Below, in pieces: positions 17,308-26,206 of a stretch of 64,000 nucleotides of DNA. How positions within the stretch are numbered: the first letter of the stretch is position 1; each line of letters opens with the position of its first letter. The stretch covers positions 1,970,501-2,034,500 of the forward strand of contig NC_007912.1 of NCBI RefSeq assembly GCF_000013665.1, in the 5' to 3' direction. The DNA is from Saccharophagus degradans 2-40. Its GTDB lineage: Bacteria > Pseudomonadota > Gammaproteobacteria > Pseudomonadales > Cellvibrionaceae. The notes under the pieces are model-generated. The model made no database searches. It saw nothing but the letters and a program-made list of their open reading frames with translations, and was not told the origin of the DNA. Made by a program: the position numbers and the translations under genes.

Positions 17308-19245
17308 ATGCGACTATTTATTGCCGAAAAACCCAGCCTAGGGCGCGCTATCGCCGACGTTTTACCAAAACCCCACTCGCGGGGTGATGGTTTTATTCGG
17401 TGCGGCAATGGCGACGTTGTTAGTTGGTGTATAGGGCATTTGTTAGAGCAAGCCGAGCCCGAAGCCTATAACCCAGTGTTCAAGCAGTGGCGTTTAGAGC
17501 ATTTGCCTATCATTCCCGATCAATGGCAGCTAAAGCCAAAATCTAAAACCCGTAAGCAGCTAACGGCTTTGCGCAAATTGGTGAAGGAAGCCACCTGCAT
17601 TGTGCACGCAGGCGACCCAGATCGTGAAGGGCAGTTATTAGTCGACCAAGTAATTGATTTTCTTGGGGTGAAAGGTGCAAAGCGCGAATCCGTTCAGCGC
17701 TGTTTAATTAACGATCTCAACCCCGCTGCCGTTAAACGCTCCCTCGATACATTGCGGTCAAATAAAGAATTTATTCCATTAGCCACGTCGGCGCTTGCTC
17801 GTTCGCGTGCAGATTGGTTATACGGTATTAACATGACTCGTGCCTATACCTTGCAAGGGCGTAAAGTGGGGTACGAAGGGCTGCTTTCTGTTGGGCGTGT
17901 GCAAACGCCCATACTGGGTATGGTTGTAGAGCGCGATAGGGCAATTGAAGAGTTTGTTTCAAAACCGTTTTACGAAGTATTAGCACATTTAACCACTTTA
18001 ACTGGTGAGCCGACTGCATTTACCGCCAAATGGTTGCCAAGCGAGGCATGCGAGCCCTATATGGATGAAGATGGGCGTGTACTTAGCAAGAAGTTAGCCC
18101 AAAACGTTATTGCGCGCATAACGGGTGAAAATGGCGTTGTCGAAAAAGTAGATAAAAAAGCCAAAGCACAAGCCGCGCCGCTTCCTTATAATTTGTCGTC
18201 GTTACAAATAGATGCCGCAAAACGGTTTGGCTTTGCCGCACAAAAAGTGCTGGATATTTGCCAAAACCTATACGAAAAACACAAGCTTATTACTTACCCG
18301 CGTTCAGATAGCCGCTACTTGCCGGCGGATCATTGGCATCAAGCAAATGACGTTTTGCAAGCAATATCTGCCAATGTTGCCGAGCTAGTGCAGTCGGTGA
18401 GCGGTGCAAACAGCAAGTTAAAAAGTAAAGCATGGAATGATGCTAAAGTGGATGCGCACCATGCGATTATTCCAACTGCTAAGAAAGTATCGTTTTCATC
18501 GATAACCAGCGAAGAGCAAAAGGTATACAGCCTAATTGCTCGGCAATATGTTTGTCAGTTCTACCCCAAATGGGAATATTCTGACACGGTAATTCACCTA
18601 AAAATAGCTGGCGGACAATTTGTATCTAAAGCTCGTTTAACACATAAACAGGGTTGGAAGGTACTGTTTGAACGAAAGGGAGGTGAGCCTAACCCTAAAG
18701 ATGACGACGAGTTTCCCTCACTTACGCTACCGGATTTACACGTGGGGCAGAGTGTTGCCTGCAGGCAGGGCGAGTTACTAGAAAAGCAAACCCAACCCCC
18801 CAAATATTTTACCGATGCCAGCCTGCTTGCCGCTATGACGGGCATCGCGCGTTACGTGACCGACCCCGATATTAAGAAAATACTTAAAGATACCGATGGT
18901 TTAGGTACCGAAGCGACACGCGCAGGCATTATCGAATTGCTATTTAAGCGCAATTTTCTTGTGCGAAAAGGCAAGCAAATACACTCCACCCCCGCAGCCA
19001 GGGGCTTGGTAGCGGCCTTGCCTAGCTCCGCCACAACACCAGATATGACCGCCCAGTGGGAATTGGTATTAAACGCAATTTCTATACGCGAAGCCCAATA
19101 CACAACTTTTATGAAGCCATTGGTTGCTAGTTTGCAAACCCTTATTGCCGAGAGCCAGCGCAATTTGCCAATAGGCCTTAAAGGTGTTGCCGCTAAACCC
19201 AAGGCCTTTAAACGCAGGCGCAAGGTAAAAGCCAAGTCTGTTTAG
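17308..19245 (+). CDS. topB: DNA topoisomerase III
   Basis: A type IA topoisomerase that relaxes and decatenates DNA. The 645-residue protein has the TOPRIM domain (FIAEKPSLGRAIADVLP at 4-20 and AGDPDREGQLL at 101-111 with acidic metal ligands) and the catalytic tyrosine in LITYPRSDSRYLP (Y330). GLGTEATRAGIIE is the conserved domain III/IV segment. The C-terminus is short and basic (KRRRKVKAK) with no zinc fingers, as usual for TopB. It is flanked by unrelated genes. Confidence 0.95.
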   Translation: MRLFIAEKPSLGRAIADVLPKPHSRGDGFIRCGNGDVVSWCIGHLLEQAEPEAYNPVFKQWRLEHLPIIPDQWQLKPKSKTRKQLTALRKLVKEATCIVHAGDPDREGQLLVDQVIDFLGVKGAKRESVQRCLINDLNPAAVKRSLDTLRSNKEFIPLATSALARSRADWLYGINMTRAYTLQGRKVGYEGLLSVGRVQTPILGMVVERDRAIEEFVSKPFYEVLAHLTTLTGEPTAFTAKWLPSEACEPYMDEDGRVLSKKLAQNVIARITGENGVVEKVDKKAKAQAAPLPYNLSSLQIDAAKRFGFAAQKVLDICQNLYEKHKLITYPRSDSRYLPADHWHQANDVLQAISANVAELVQSVSGANSKLKSKAWNDAKVDAHHAIIPTAKKVSFSSITSEEQKVYSLIARQYVCQFYPKWEYSDTVIHLKIAGGQFVSKARLTHKQGWKVLFERKGGEPNPKDDDEFPSLTLPDLHVGQSVACRQGELLEKQTQPPKYFTDASLLAAMTGIARYVTDPDIKKILKDTDGLGTEATRAGIIELLFKRNFLVRKGKQIHSTPAARGLVAALPSSATTPDMTAQWELVLNAISIREAQYTTFMKPLVASLQTLIAESQRNLPIGLKGVAAKPKAFKRRRKVKAKSV

Positions 19246-19442
19246 GCGGGCTGTGGTTCCTCTAACTATATGATTAGTTGCCCCATGGGTGGTATATTGG
19301 CGCCCCTTAGGGGCGAATGGCCCCACCAGTTACTCGATTGTTCACTAGGCCTTACGCTTAACCTCTACAAGGGGCGTTTTGCGGCGGGTTGTTTTGGCCC
19401 TTGTTAACATGTTGGCCAGATTAGAGGTTTTTTATAATTTGT

Positions 19443-19829
19443 ATGGCGAAAAAGAAAGCTGAAGTAAAATTAGATACTTGGGGAATATACACGCAGTGGG
19501 ATAGTGAATCTAAAGACTTACCCCGGTTATTAAAAATGACTCGCGACATACCCTGTGAGAAAGACATCGAATTTGGCTATGTAGTAAATATAAAAAAAGC
19601 AAAAAACAGAAAGCTGCAATACTGTATTTATCACCCAGATATACCCGATGAAGATGGCGAGCCTATGGCTCCTTTCGCCGGCGAAGTGTATATCCGCCAA
19701 AACGATTGGAATTTTTTTATTGGTGATACTATTTGGTTGCCAATAGAAAATAAAGCTGGCCCGTGGCGTATTACGTTAGCTATTGATGGCGTTATTTATA
19801 CCGATGAAACTTTTAACGTATTTTTATAG
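19443..19829 (+). CDS. DUF3859 family protein
   Basis: The 128-residue soluble protein starts AKKKAEVKLDTWGIYTQWD and ends with the strand-rich WRITLAIDGVIYTDETFNVF, which I recognise as the DUF3859 pattern: a compact beta-rich domain of unknown function in proteobacteria. No signal peptide, catalytic motif or membrane segment is visible. It is monocistronic, with about 200 bases upstream and 130 downstream. Confidence 0.7.
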   Translation: MAKKKAEVKLDTWGIYTQWDSESKDLPRLLKMTRDIPCEKDIEFGYVVNIKKAKNRKLQYCIYHPDIPDEDGEPMAPFAGEVYIRQNDWNFFIGDTIWLPIENKAGPWRITLAIDGVIYTDETFNVFL

Positions 19830-19961
19830 CTCGCCCTTAAAGTAAGAGCATTAATTGCGGTCATTAACTATTGGCGTAAGCTAGCGTCTTAAACTAATGT
19901 TTTAAATTAAGCCCCATAAATTATGGCCTTAAAAGATTAATAAAAGAGAAGAGAAAGCCGA

Positions 19962-20699
19962 ATGATTACTAGAAATGAATTTGTGAAGCTTGCTACTGCA
20001 ACAGGCGAAATGCAGGCCCAAGTATTTCGTCCAAATGTTGATGGAAGCTTCCCTTGTATTATTTTTTATTCGGAAATATTTCAAATTACAGCGCCCATAG
20101 CCCGCAGTGCGAATATATTAGCCGGGTTGGGGTTTGTTGTAATAGTGCCAGAAGTGTTTCATGAGTTAAACCCAATGGGCACTGTGCTTGGTTATGACGA
20201 TGCAGGCAAAGACAAAGGCAATAACGATAAGTGGGCCAAACCACTAGAAAGCCACGATAGCGACACGCAAGCAATAATAGAATTTGTACAGGCGCAACCC
20301 TATTGCACCGGCAAAGTTGGCGCAATGGGCGTATGTATTGGTGGGCACCTTGCTTTTAGAGCGGCTTTAAACCCTAATATTTCCGGTGCGTTTTGTTTAT
20401 ACCCAACGGACATTCACAGCAACACTCTACCTTGCGAGCCAGCAAACGACAGCTTCACCCGCGCTAAAGACATAACCTGCGAAGTGGTATTAGTTTTTGG
20501 TAAGCAAGACCCGCACGTGCCTGTCGAGGGTCGGCAAATGATGTATATGCACTTTCAGGCAATAGGTTTAAATTATCAATGGCTTGAGGTTAACGCACAG
20601 CACGCGTTTATGCGCGACGAAGGCGAGCGTTATGACCCTGCGTTAGCGTTGGAGATGTATTCCAAAGCGCAGCAATTTTTTCAGCGTACCTTGGCGTAG
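19962..20699 (+). CDS. Dienelactone hydrolase family alpha/beta-hydrolase
   Basis: The 245-residue cytoplasmic protein has the dienelactone hydrolase fold with its Cys-Asp-His triad: C125 in GVCIGGH, D183 in FGKQDPHVP, and H214 in AQHAFMRDEG. Members hydrolyse dienelactone in chloroaromatic degradation, but most genomic copies such as this one act on unknown esters. AAGAGAAGAGA precedes the ATG. It lies 34 bases upstream of yaeQ in the same direction, so the two may share a transcript. Confidence 0.87.
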   Translation: MITRNEFVKLATATGEMQAQVFRPNVDGSFPCIIFYSEIFQITAPIARSANILAGLGFVVIVPEVFHELNPMGTVLGYDDAGKDKGNNDKWAKPLESHDSDTQAIIEFVQAQPYCTGKVGAMGVCIGGHLAFRAALNPNISGAFCLYPTDIHSNTLPCEPANDSFTRAKDITCEVVLVFGKQDPHVPVEGRQMMYMHFQAIGLNYQWLEVNAQHAFMRDEGERYDPALALEMYSKAQQFFQRTLA

Positions 20700-20733
20700 C
20701 GAGAAACTTACATTAATTAACTGAGTTAACCCT

Positions 20734-21273
20734 ATGGCCCTTAATGCCACAATATACAAATTTGCACTTTCTATTTCGGATTTAAATAGAGACTTCTATA
20801 ACTCTATGCAGCTAACGGTTGCACAGCACCCGTCGGAAAACGCCGAGCGGATGATGGTGCGTGTGCTGGCTTATTGTTTAGAGGCCTGCGAGGGATTAGC
20901 GTTTACCAAAGGTTTATCAACACCTGAAACGCCAGATTTATGGGCCAAGAGCTTAGATGACCAAATAAACCTTTGGGTGGAAGTTGGGGAGCCTGCTGCA
21001 GAAAAAATTAAAAAAGCTACGCGTTTAGCCAAAAAAGTAAAGGTGTACACCTTTAATAGCAAATCTGATGTGTGGTGGAGCCAAGAGCAGAAGAAATTAG
21101 AGGCGTTAGATGTTTCTGTTGTGCAATTCCCGTGGGACCAAATTCAAAGCGTCACCAAGTTACTTGCTCGCACTATGACTATGTCGGTTACCATTACCGG
21201 CGATTCGATATTTGTAAACGCCGATAATGGTGATGCAGAAGTTCATTGGCAAAGGCTTCAAACTACAGAATAA
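20734..21273 (+). CDS. yaeQ: YaeQ family protein
   Basis: The 179-residue protein matches YaeQ throughout: ATIYKFALSISDLNRDFY at the start, AERMMVRVLAYCLEACEGL, LWAKSLDDQINLWVEVGEP and the VYTFNS plus VVQFPWDQI segments. YaeQ has a PD-(D/E)XK nuclease-like fold; its cellular role is not established, and an early link to haemolysin expression was not confirmed as direct. It probably shares a transcript with the upstream hydrolase. Confidence 0.92.
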   Translation: MALNATIYKFALSISDLNRDFYNSMQLTVAQHPSENAERMMVRVLAYCLEACEGLAFTKGLSTPETPDLWAKSLDDQINLWVEVGEPAAEKIKKATRLAKKVKVYTFNSKSDVWWSQEQKKLEALDVSVVQFPWDQIQSVTKLLARTMTMSVTITGDSIFVNADNGDAEVHWQRLQTTE

Positions 21274-21372
21274 AAGTATTTAGGTTTTTATATAAGCCCA
21301 AATTAAACGCTGCTAAATACTCAGAGGCTTAGACAATACTCTCTGTCCTCTGTCTTTCGTCTTCTATCTTCG

Positions 21373-22275
21373 CTACACATACAAAATAAGCAAAATACTC
21401 GCAAAAATACACATTATGCCCACCATTTCTTGCCACTTTATGCGTTCTTTAAAGTAGAAGTGGGTTATACCCAGTGTTATAAAAAATTCTACTTGGCCGA
21501 GTGTTTTTACTAGCGCCGGGTTTTGTAAACTCATTGCCGTAAACCAGCCCACAGAGCCTAATGCACTTGTAGCACCTACAAATAGCCCACGCTTTTGTAG
21601 GGCCATAAGTTTTTGCCATTGTTTCCTTTCTTTAAAAGTGATGTATATAGCGCAAATAGCCGTTTGAATAATTACCATATACATTAGTGTGAGTGCAGCG
21701 CTGTATACTAGCGGCAAGTCCAGCGATAGGCTGGCTTCGCGTAAGCTGAGGCTAGTCCAAGCGAACAGAGCGCCAGAAAGCGTACCGTAAAAAATAGTTG
21801 CTGAGCTAATGGATTGGGGTTTACCAATTTTCAAACCCGAAACAAACAATACGCCTACCACGCCAATGAATACCGAAACCCAGCCATATACGTTGAGGTG
21901 ATCCTGAAAGAAAACAGAAGCAAATAGCGCAACTTGAATAGCTTCTGTTTTAGCAAAGCTGGTTGCTATTGCAAAGTTTTTAAGCGTAAACATTTTTACC
22001 ATAAACGCTGTGGCAATTATTTGCACTATTGCCGCAACGGTTGCAAATACTAGAAACCGTGCATTATTAAGTTGCGCATAGTTAAAGCTATTTGCCCATT
22101 CGGTATTGGTTTGTAAAAGCACCACTAGGTATAGAGCAACAAAAGGAATGCCGTATAAATAACGGGTAAGCGTTGTCGCCATTGGGCTAAGCGCGCGTGA
22201 CAGGTCTTTTTGTGCCGCGGTGCGCACAGCCTGCATGACTACCGCCATAAGGGTGAAGGCTATCCAAAGCGTCAT
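21373..22275 (-). CDS. EamA/DMT superfamily membrane transporter
   Basis: The 300-residue protein is almost entirely hydrophobic with about ten predicted membrane helices in two related halves, the layout of drug/metabolite transporters. The second half has GATSALGSVGWFTAMSLQNPALV and the closing FFITLGITHFYFKERIKWQEM signature of EamA repeats. The substrate cannot be read from sequence; exporters of amino acids, nucleosides or small metabolites are all in the family. It stands alone and is convergent with yaeQ. Confidence 0.85.
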   Translation of the reverse strand: MTLWIAFTLMAVVMQAVRTAAQKDLSRALSPMATTLTRYLYGIPFVALYLVVLLQTNTEWANSFNYAQLNNARFLVFATVAAIVQIIATAFMVKMFTLKNFAIATSFAKTEAIQVALFASVFFQDHLNVYGWVSVFIGVVGVLFVSGLKIGKPQSISSATIFYGTLSGALFAWTSLSLREASLSLDLPLVYSAALTLMYMVIIQTAICAIYITFKERKQWQKLMALQKRGLFVGATSALGSVGWFTAMSLQNPALVKTLGQVEFFITLGITHFYFKERIKWQEMVGIMCIFASILLILYV

Positions 22276-22485
22276 GAGTTGCTCTTAAATTAATGTAGGT
22301 TTATGTAAGTGAATGTAAGCTAATGGAAGTTAAAAGAATACGCGGGTATGGTAGGGCGCAATAGGGTATTCGTCTAATGAATGATTTGTATTGCTCCTAT
22401 CACTTAATGGAATGCTACTGGCCCGTTTGGTTATTCGGCTTTTGTCTGGCATTATCCGCCTGTTATGTATTTGGGAGTGGTTACA

Positions 22486-22890
22486 ATGAGTGTGTGCCCG
22501 TGTACTAGTGGCAAAGCATTTAATACCTGCTGTGGCAGGTTTATATTTTCTTCGAAAGCAGATTTACAGCGTAAGCCCGCGGCCAAAACCCCAGAGCAAT
22601 TAATGCGCTCTCGCTTTACTGCTTACGCATTAGGTAATTATGGCGATTACTTATTGGCAACATGGTGGCCTTTAACCAGTCAGCATTTAAGCTCGGTTGA
22701 GCTTTCGCAAAAAAGTTGCGAATGGGTGCGGTTAGATGTTTTAGAAAAAGGCCAAAAGGGTAACGATGGCTGGGTGAGCTTTTGCGCTTGGTATTTAGAT
22801 GAAAATGGTAGTGAACAAGCAATGTGCGAACGCTCTACGTTTAAGCGCGAGAATGGGCGTTGGTATTATGTGGATGGCGATGTAAGTTGA
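22486..22890 (+). CDS. YchJ-like SEC-C zinc-binding protein
   Basis: The 134-residue protein begins with a SEC-C zinc motif (SVCPCTSGKAFNTCCGRF) followed by the YchJ domain: TPEQLMRSRFTAYALGNYGDYLLATW, then an NTF2-like beta-rich part (WVSFCAWYLDENGSEQAMCERSTF cut here for length). The ATG at 22486 keeps the zinc motif at the very N-terminus and has GGGAG eight bases upstream; an in-frame ATG at 22465 is less likely. Function of YchJ is unknown. The next gene also carries a SEC-C motif. Confidence 0.85.
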   Translation: MSVCPCTSGKAFNTCCGRFIFSSKADLQRKPAAKTPEQLMRSRFTAYALGNYGDYLLATWWPLTSQHLSSVELSQKSCEWVRLDVLEKGQKGNDGWVSFCAWYLDENGSEQAMCERSTFKRENGRWYYVDGDVS

Positions 22891-22966
22891 GGTTGGCTAA
22901 TACTCGCTTAGCCGTAATTAATACAACAATAATAGAAATGTACTAACAGTAAAAAGGGATAAACAT

Positions 22967-23791
22967 ATGTGGGTAATAATTAAACGCTGGTTGGGGTTGG
23001 CGCCGCCGGTGCTACCTGCGTGGCCCAGTGACTGGAGCGAAGTGCTCAATCAAAAGGTTACCTTCTATAGGGTGCTAAGTGCTGCAGATAAAAAAGTATT
23101 TGAGCAACGGGTGCAGTTGTTTTTGCATTACACCCAAGTGGAAGCGGGCAGCAGTGCAGTAACCGATGAAGACAGACTGCTTGTGGCCGCCAGTGCGATA
23201 ATACCCGTATGGGGGTTTCCCCACTGGCATTACTTTAATTTAAAAACTGTGTACCTGCTGGATCAAGCATTTAACGAACAGTTGCAGTTTGGCCAGCCAG
23301 ACTCCTGTATTACCGGCATGGTTGGTACAGGGCCATTGGCAGGTAAGCTTGTATTAAGTAAGCCGCACTTACATTTAGGGTTTAGCAACGCCAAAGATAA
23401 GCACAATGTTGGTATTCACGAATTTGTTCATTTAATAGACATGGCCGACGGCGAGTGCGATGGCTACCCAGAGCGACTTAAGGAGTTTGCATTCTCGGTG
23501 CCATGGTTTGAGCTGGTGCGCCGCAAAATAGAAGATATTGACAAGGGTAAGAGCAATATTCGCGATTACGGCGCTACGAATCGAGCCGAATTTTTTGCAG
23601 TAGCATCGGAATATTTCTTTGAGCGGCCGGCAATGCTTAAAGATAAGCACCCACAGCTATTTGAATCGCTAACCGCTATTTACAATCAAGATGTATTGCA
23701 CATTGCGCAAGATATAAAAATCACTAAAAACGCTCAGTGCCCATGTGGCAGTGGTAAGAAGTATAAACGCTGTTGTATGCCTGCAAGCTAA
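22967..23791 (+). CDS. MtfA-like zinc peptidase with C-terminal SEC-C motif
   Basis: The 274-residue protein is an MtfA/YeeI-type zinc peptidase: HEFVH at 151-155 is the gluzincin motif, and RAEFFAVASEYFFERP about 45 residues later supplies the third ligand region. In E. coli MtfA binds the repressor Mlc and links glucose transport regulation to its peptidase activity. Here residues ~257-271 (CPCGSGKKYKRCC) form an added SEC-C zinc motif, an uncommon fusion. It lies 76 bases after the YchJ-like SEC-C gene in the same direction. AAAAGGGA precedes the ATG. Confidence 0.88.
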   Translation: MWVIIKRWLGLAPPVLPAWPSDWSEVLNQKVTFYRVLSAADKKVFEQRVQLFLHYTQVEAGSSAVTDEDRLLVAASAIIPVWGFPHWHYFNLKTVYLLDQAFNEQLQFGQPDSCITGMVGTGPLAGKLVLSKPHLHLGFSNAKDKHNVGIHEFVHLIDMADGECDGYPERLKEFAFSVPWFELVRRKIEDIDKGKSNIRDYGATNRAEFFAVASEYFFERPAMLKDKHPQLFESLTAIYNQDVLHIAQDIKITKNAQCPCGSGKKYKRCCMPAS

Positions 23792-23905
23792 CGGTTTTTG
23801 TCATTCTCCATCTAAATACACAGTTACACCTCGCCTTTTGTGCACTATAGCGGCCAGCGCAGCAACACTGCGTTCCACAATAGATAGTTAAAGGGAGTGT
23901 GTAGT

Positions 23906-24799
23906 ATGAAAAATAATAACTGGCTGGGCCTTACCCACGTTAGGCATGTATGGGCGGGCATTAGTGTTGTAGTCGCTAGCAGCATGTTTTTGGTTGGAAG
24001 TGGTAACGCGTACGCTAGCCATGAAAAAAGCATCGGCGAGCGGGCAACGCACCATATCCAAAAGTGGGGGCATAGCAATGCCACGCCATTTAGCTTGAAC
24101 GGCAAAAGCATTGTATTAACTATCGAAAACGTGAATGCACAGGTGCCGCAAAGCTATCCATCTCAAGGGGTGGTAGTGCGTGACTATAGTCGCAGTCAGG
24201 TGGCGGTTAAAACCGTAGGGGATGCGCTTGCTCTGGAAGGTGCTGGCGAATATGTATATAGGGTGCACCGTTGGCACACTGCGGTAGAAAAAGGCACTTC
24301 AGCCATTTTTGGCAATCAAGCCTATCGTTTGGAATACAGGTTTGAATCTGCCGCTGGTGGCGAATGGCAGCAGGTTTTCGATAATGGCGATAGCTTAGGT
24401 GGGCACTTTACCGTAGCAAAGCATAGTGAGGTGGAGCCTTTCGCGCCTGAATCTACCGCGGGCAAAAGTGTGGCATTGGTTATCGACAGCGCTATCTCCT
24501 CGCTGCCTGCGGGTACTCACCCTGCTTCTGGGGTGGTAATACAGTCGTATAATGCCGATGGCACCTATACTGGTTTAGGTTTTGGCCCTGCAACGGTGGA
24601 TCATTGGGGCACATACGCGTACACCAAAGTTTCAGCTAATACTGCGGTGGAACAAGTGGTTCAGAATACCGACTTTTTTACCCTTCCTTATACTATGGTT
24701 TATTCTTTTGACTCATCCACATCGGGTACTTGGTATCAAAACTTTGGTTTTGGCTTAATCATTTTCGGTGGTACTTTCACCTTGTTTGATACTGAATAA
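23906..24799 (+). CDS. Secreted protein of unknown function with two internal repeats
   Basis: I do not recognise the family. The 297-residue product has a signal peptide (cleavage likely after NAYA near residue 36) and two related ~105-residue units, roughly residues 65-175 and 185-297. Both share the pattern KS-hydrophobic strand, P..(Y/H)P..GVV, a central W..Y.Y, TAVE, Y...Y.F.S..(G)..W.Q.F, and GG.FT. The units look beta-rich, possibly a small barrel or sandwich. AAGGGA nine bases before the ATG at 23906 supports this start over the GTG at 23897. A membrane AraC-type regulator follows 67 bases downstream. Confidence 0.75.
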   Translation: MKNNNWLGLTHVRHVWAGISVVVASSMFLVGSGNAYASHEKSIGERATHHIQKWGHSNATPFSLNGKSIVLTIENVNAQVPQSYPSQGVVVRDYSRSQVAVKTVGDALALEGAGEYVYRVHRWHTAVEKGTSAIFGNQAYRLEYRFESAAGGEWQQVFDNGDSLGGHFTVAKHSEVEPFAPESTAGKSVALVIDSAISSLPAGTHPASGVVIQSYNADGTYTGLGFGPATVDHWGTYAYTKVSANTAVEQVVQNTDFFTLPYTMVYSFDSSTSGTWYQNFGFGLIIFGGTFTLFDTE

Positions 24800-24866
24800 T
24801 TCATTTTTTGGAGATGTATGCGCACGGATGCGATTAAAAATTCACGAGTAGGGCAGCAGCGTTTTG

Positions 24867-26018
24867 ATGGATGAATGGCTAAAGTTTTTATTTATTTGCT
24901 CCCTTTGCTTGGGGGCGTGGACGAGCGTGAACCTTTGGGTGAATCACGCTGGCCCTAAAAAAGTACGCCAGTTTACGGGCGTATTTGTGCTTGTATTACT
25001 TGTTCCCCCTTTGGTTGGTTATTTGCAGCTGATTAGTGCAGAAATACCTGCATTTTTTTCGTTTGTGCGTTCCACGCTTACATGGTGGTATGGGCCGCTT
25101 ATGTATTTTATTGCGCGTGAAATGTTGTTATTACCAAATACACCGCGTGGCATAGCGAACCATATGTGCGCAGTTTGTGGTTTGTTTGTGGTCACCCAAT
25201 TATTAATAAGTAGTGCAATACCCTATGGTTATTTCGTTATAGTAACCGCTGTGGTGGCTGCCTATTGTACGCTTGCGGGCCATACCTTAGTAAAAAACGC
25301 ATCGCGCTTACGCAGGCTTAATAGTAGCTATCGAAAATCTACTTTTTATTGGTTGCAATATTTATTGGCAGGCTTGTTATTGCTGTGTGCAATGGATATA
25401 GGTGTGCTAGTAGCTCTACACTCAAATGTGCATTTAGACTTTTTAGCGCTCAATAGCATTGCATGCGTATTTGCTATTTATGTAAACGGTATAGTGTTAT
25501 TTACTCTAATTAAACCCGCGCTTTTTGAACTAGATGACGCACAAACAATTGAACACGTACAAACCAATACAGGCGAGCAGCATAAAATAAGCGAAGTCGC
25601 CGCAGACGAATCACCAGCAGCCAAGAATAATGTGCGTTACTTGGAGTTGAGTGATCAAGTTGCAACTACGCTAATTAATACCCTTGCAACAATAATGGAA
25701 ACTGATAAGCCCCACTTAGAGCCAGACGAAAATTTAACAAGCATGGCTGGGCGGTTGGGAATAACCACGCACATGTTTTCTGAGCTTTTAAACGTACACT
25801 TACATACCAACTTTTACGATTGGATGAATAGCTATCGCTTTAACGCCGCGCTGTTATTACTGCAAGATCAAACCGTAAATTACTCCGTAACCGATATTGC
25901 TTTTCAGGCAGGGTTTAATAATAGGAATAGTTTTTACCGTGTGTTCAAATCGAACTTAGGCATTACACCCGCGCAGTATCGCAAACAGTATAAAGCCGAA
26001 TTGCAAAAGCAGGCCTAG
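24867..26018 (+). CDS. AraC-family regulator with multi-pass membrane N-terminus
   Basis: The 383-residue protein has about seven hydrophobic helices in residues 1-215, a polar linker, then an AraC-type HTH domain at the C-terminus (NFYDWMNSYRFNAALLLL and SVTDIAFQAGFNNRNSFYRV, NLGITPAQYRKQYK). This is the 7TM-AraC layout common in marine gammaproteobacteria, where the membrane part is thought to sense an extracellular or membrane signal. The ATG at 24867 is preferred over a TTG three bases earlier. Its nearest candidate target is the upstream secreted repeat protein; that link is inferred from position only. Confidence 0.88.
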   Translation: MDEWLKFLFICSLCLGAWTSVNLWVNHAGPKKVRQFTGVFVLVLLVPPLVGYLQLISAEIPAFFSFVRSTLTWWYGPLMYFIAREMLLLPNTPRGIANHMCAVCGLFVVTQLLISSAIPYGYFVIVTAVVAAYCTLAGHTLVKNASRLRRLNSSYRKSTFYWLQYLLAGLLLLCAMDIGVLVALHSNVHLDFLALNSIACVFAIYVNGIVLFTLIKPALFELDDAQTIEHVQTNTGEQHKISEVAADESPAAKNNVRYLELSDQVATTLINTLATIMETDKPHLEPDENLTSMAGRLGITTHMFSELLNVHLHTNFYDWMNSYRFNAALLLLQDQTVNYSVTDIAFQAGFNNRNSFYRVFKSNLGITPAQYRKQYKAELQKQA

Positions 26019-26097
26019 GTGGTAAACGTAAGTGGGGCTAGGTTTTAAACGTATTATGGAGCAATGGGTTTGGTGGTAGAGGATAGAGTCATAAAAA

Positions 26098-26157
26098 GAG
26101 AGAAGAGATAAGAGAGAAAAGAGAAAAGAGAAAAGAGAAGAAAAAAGAGCCAAGAGA
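26098..26157 (+). repeat. 60-base polypurine tract
   Basis: On the + strand this tract is almost only A and G, with tandem GAGAAAA units in its middle. It lies between the convergent ends of the AraC-type regulator and the YebC gene, just past the hairpin that follows yebC on the minus strand. On that strand it is a pyrimidine run and may help transcription termination. Such tracts can also form triplex DNA and change length by slippage. Confidence 0.7.
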
Positions 26158-26186
26158 TAGGGCGCCTGCTTTGGCTAAGCGCCCTA
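26158..26186 (-). terminator. Hairpin after the YebC-family gene
   Basis: TAGGGCGC at 26158-26165 pairs perfectly with GCGCCCTA at 26179-26186. Read on the minus strand the hairpin is followed by a pyrimidine-rich stretch including CTTTTTT, consistent with intrinsic termination of the YebC-family gene that ends at 26207. Confidence 0.65.
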
Positions 26187-26206
26187 TAGTAGCGTTACGT
26201 TAACGC

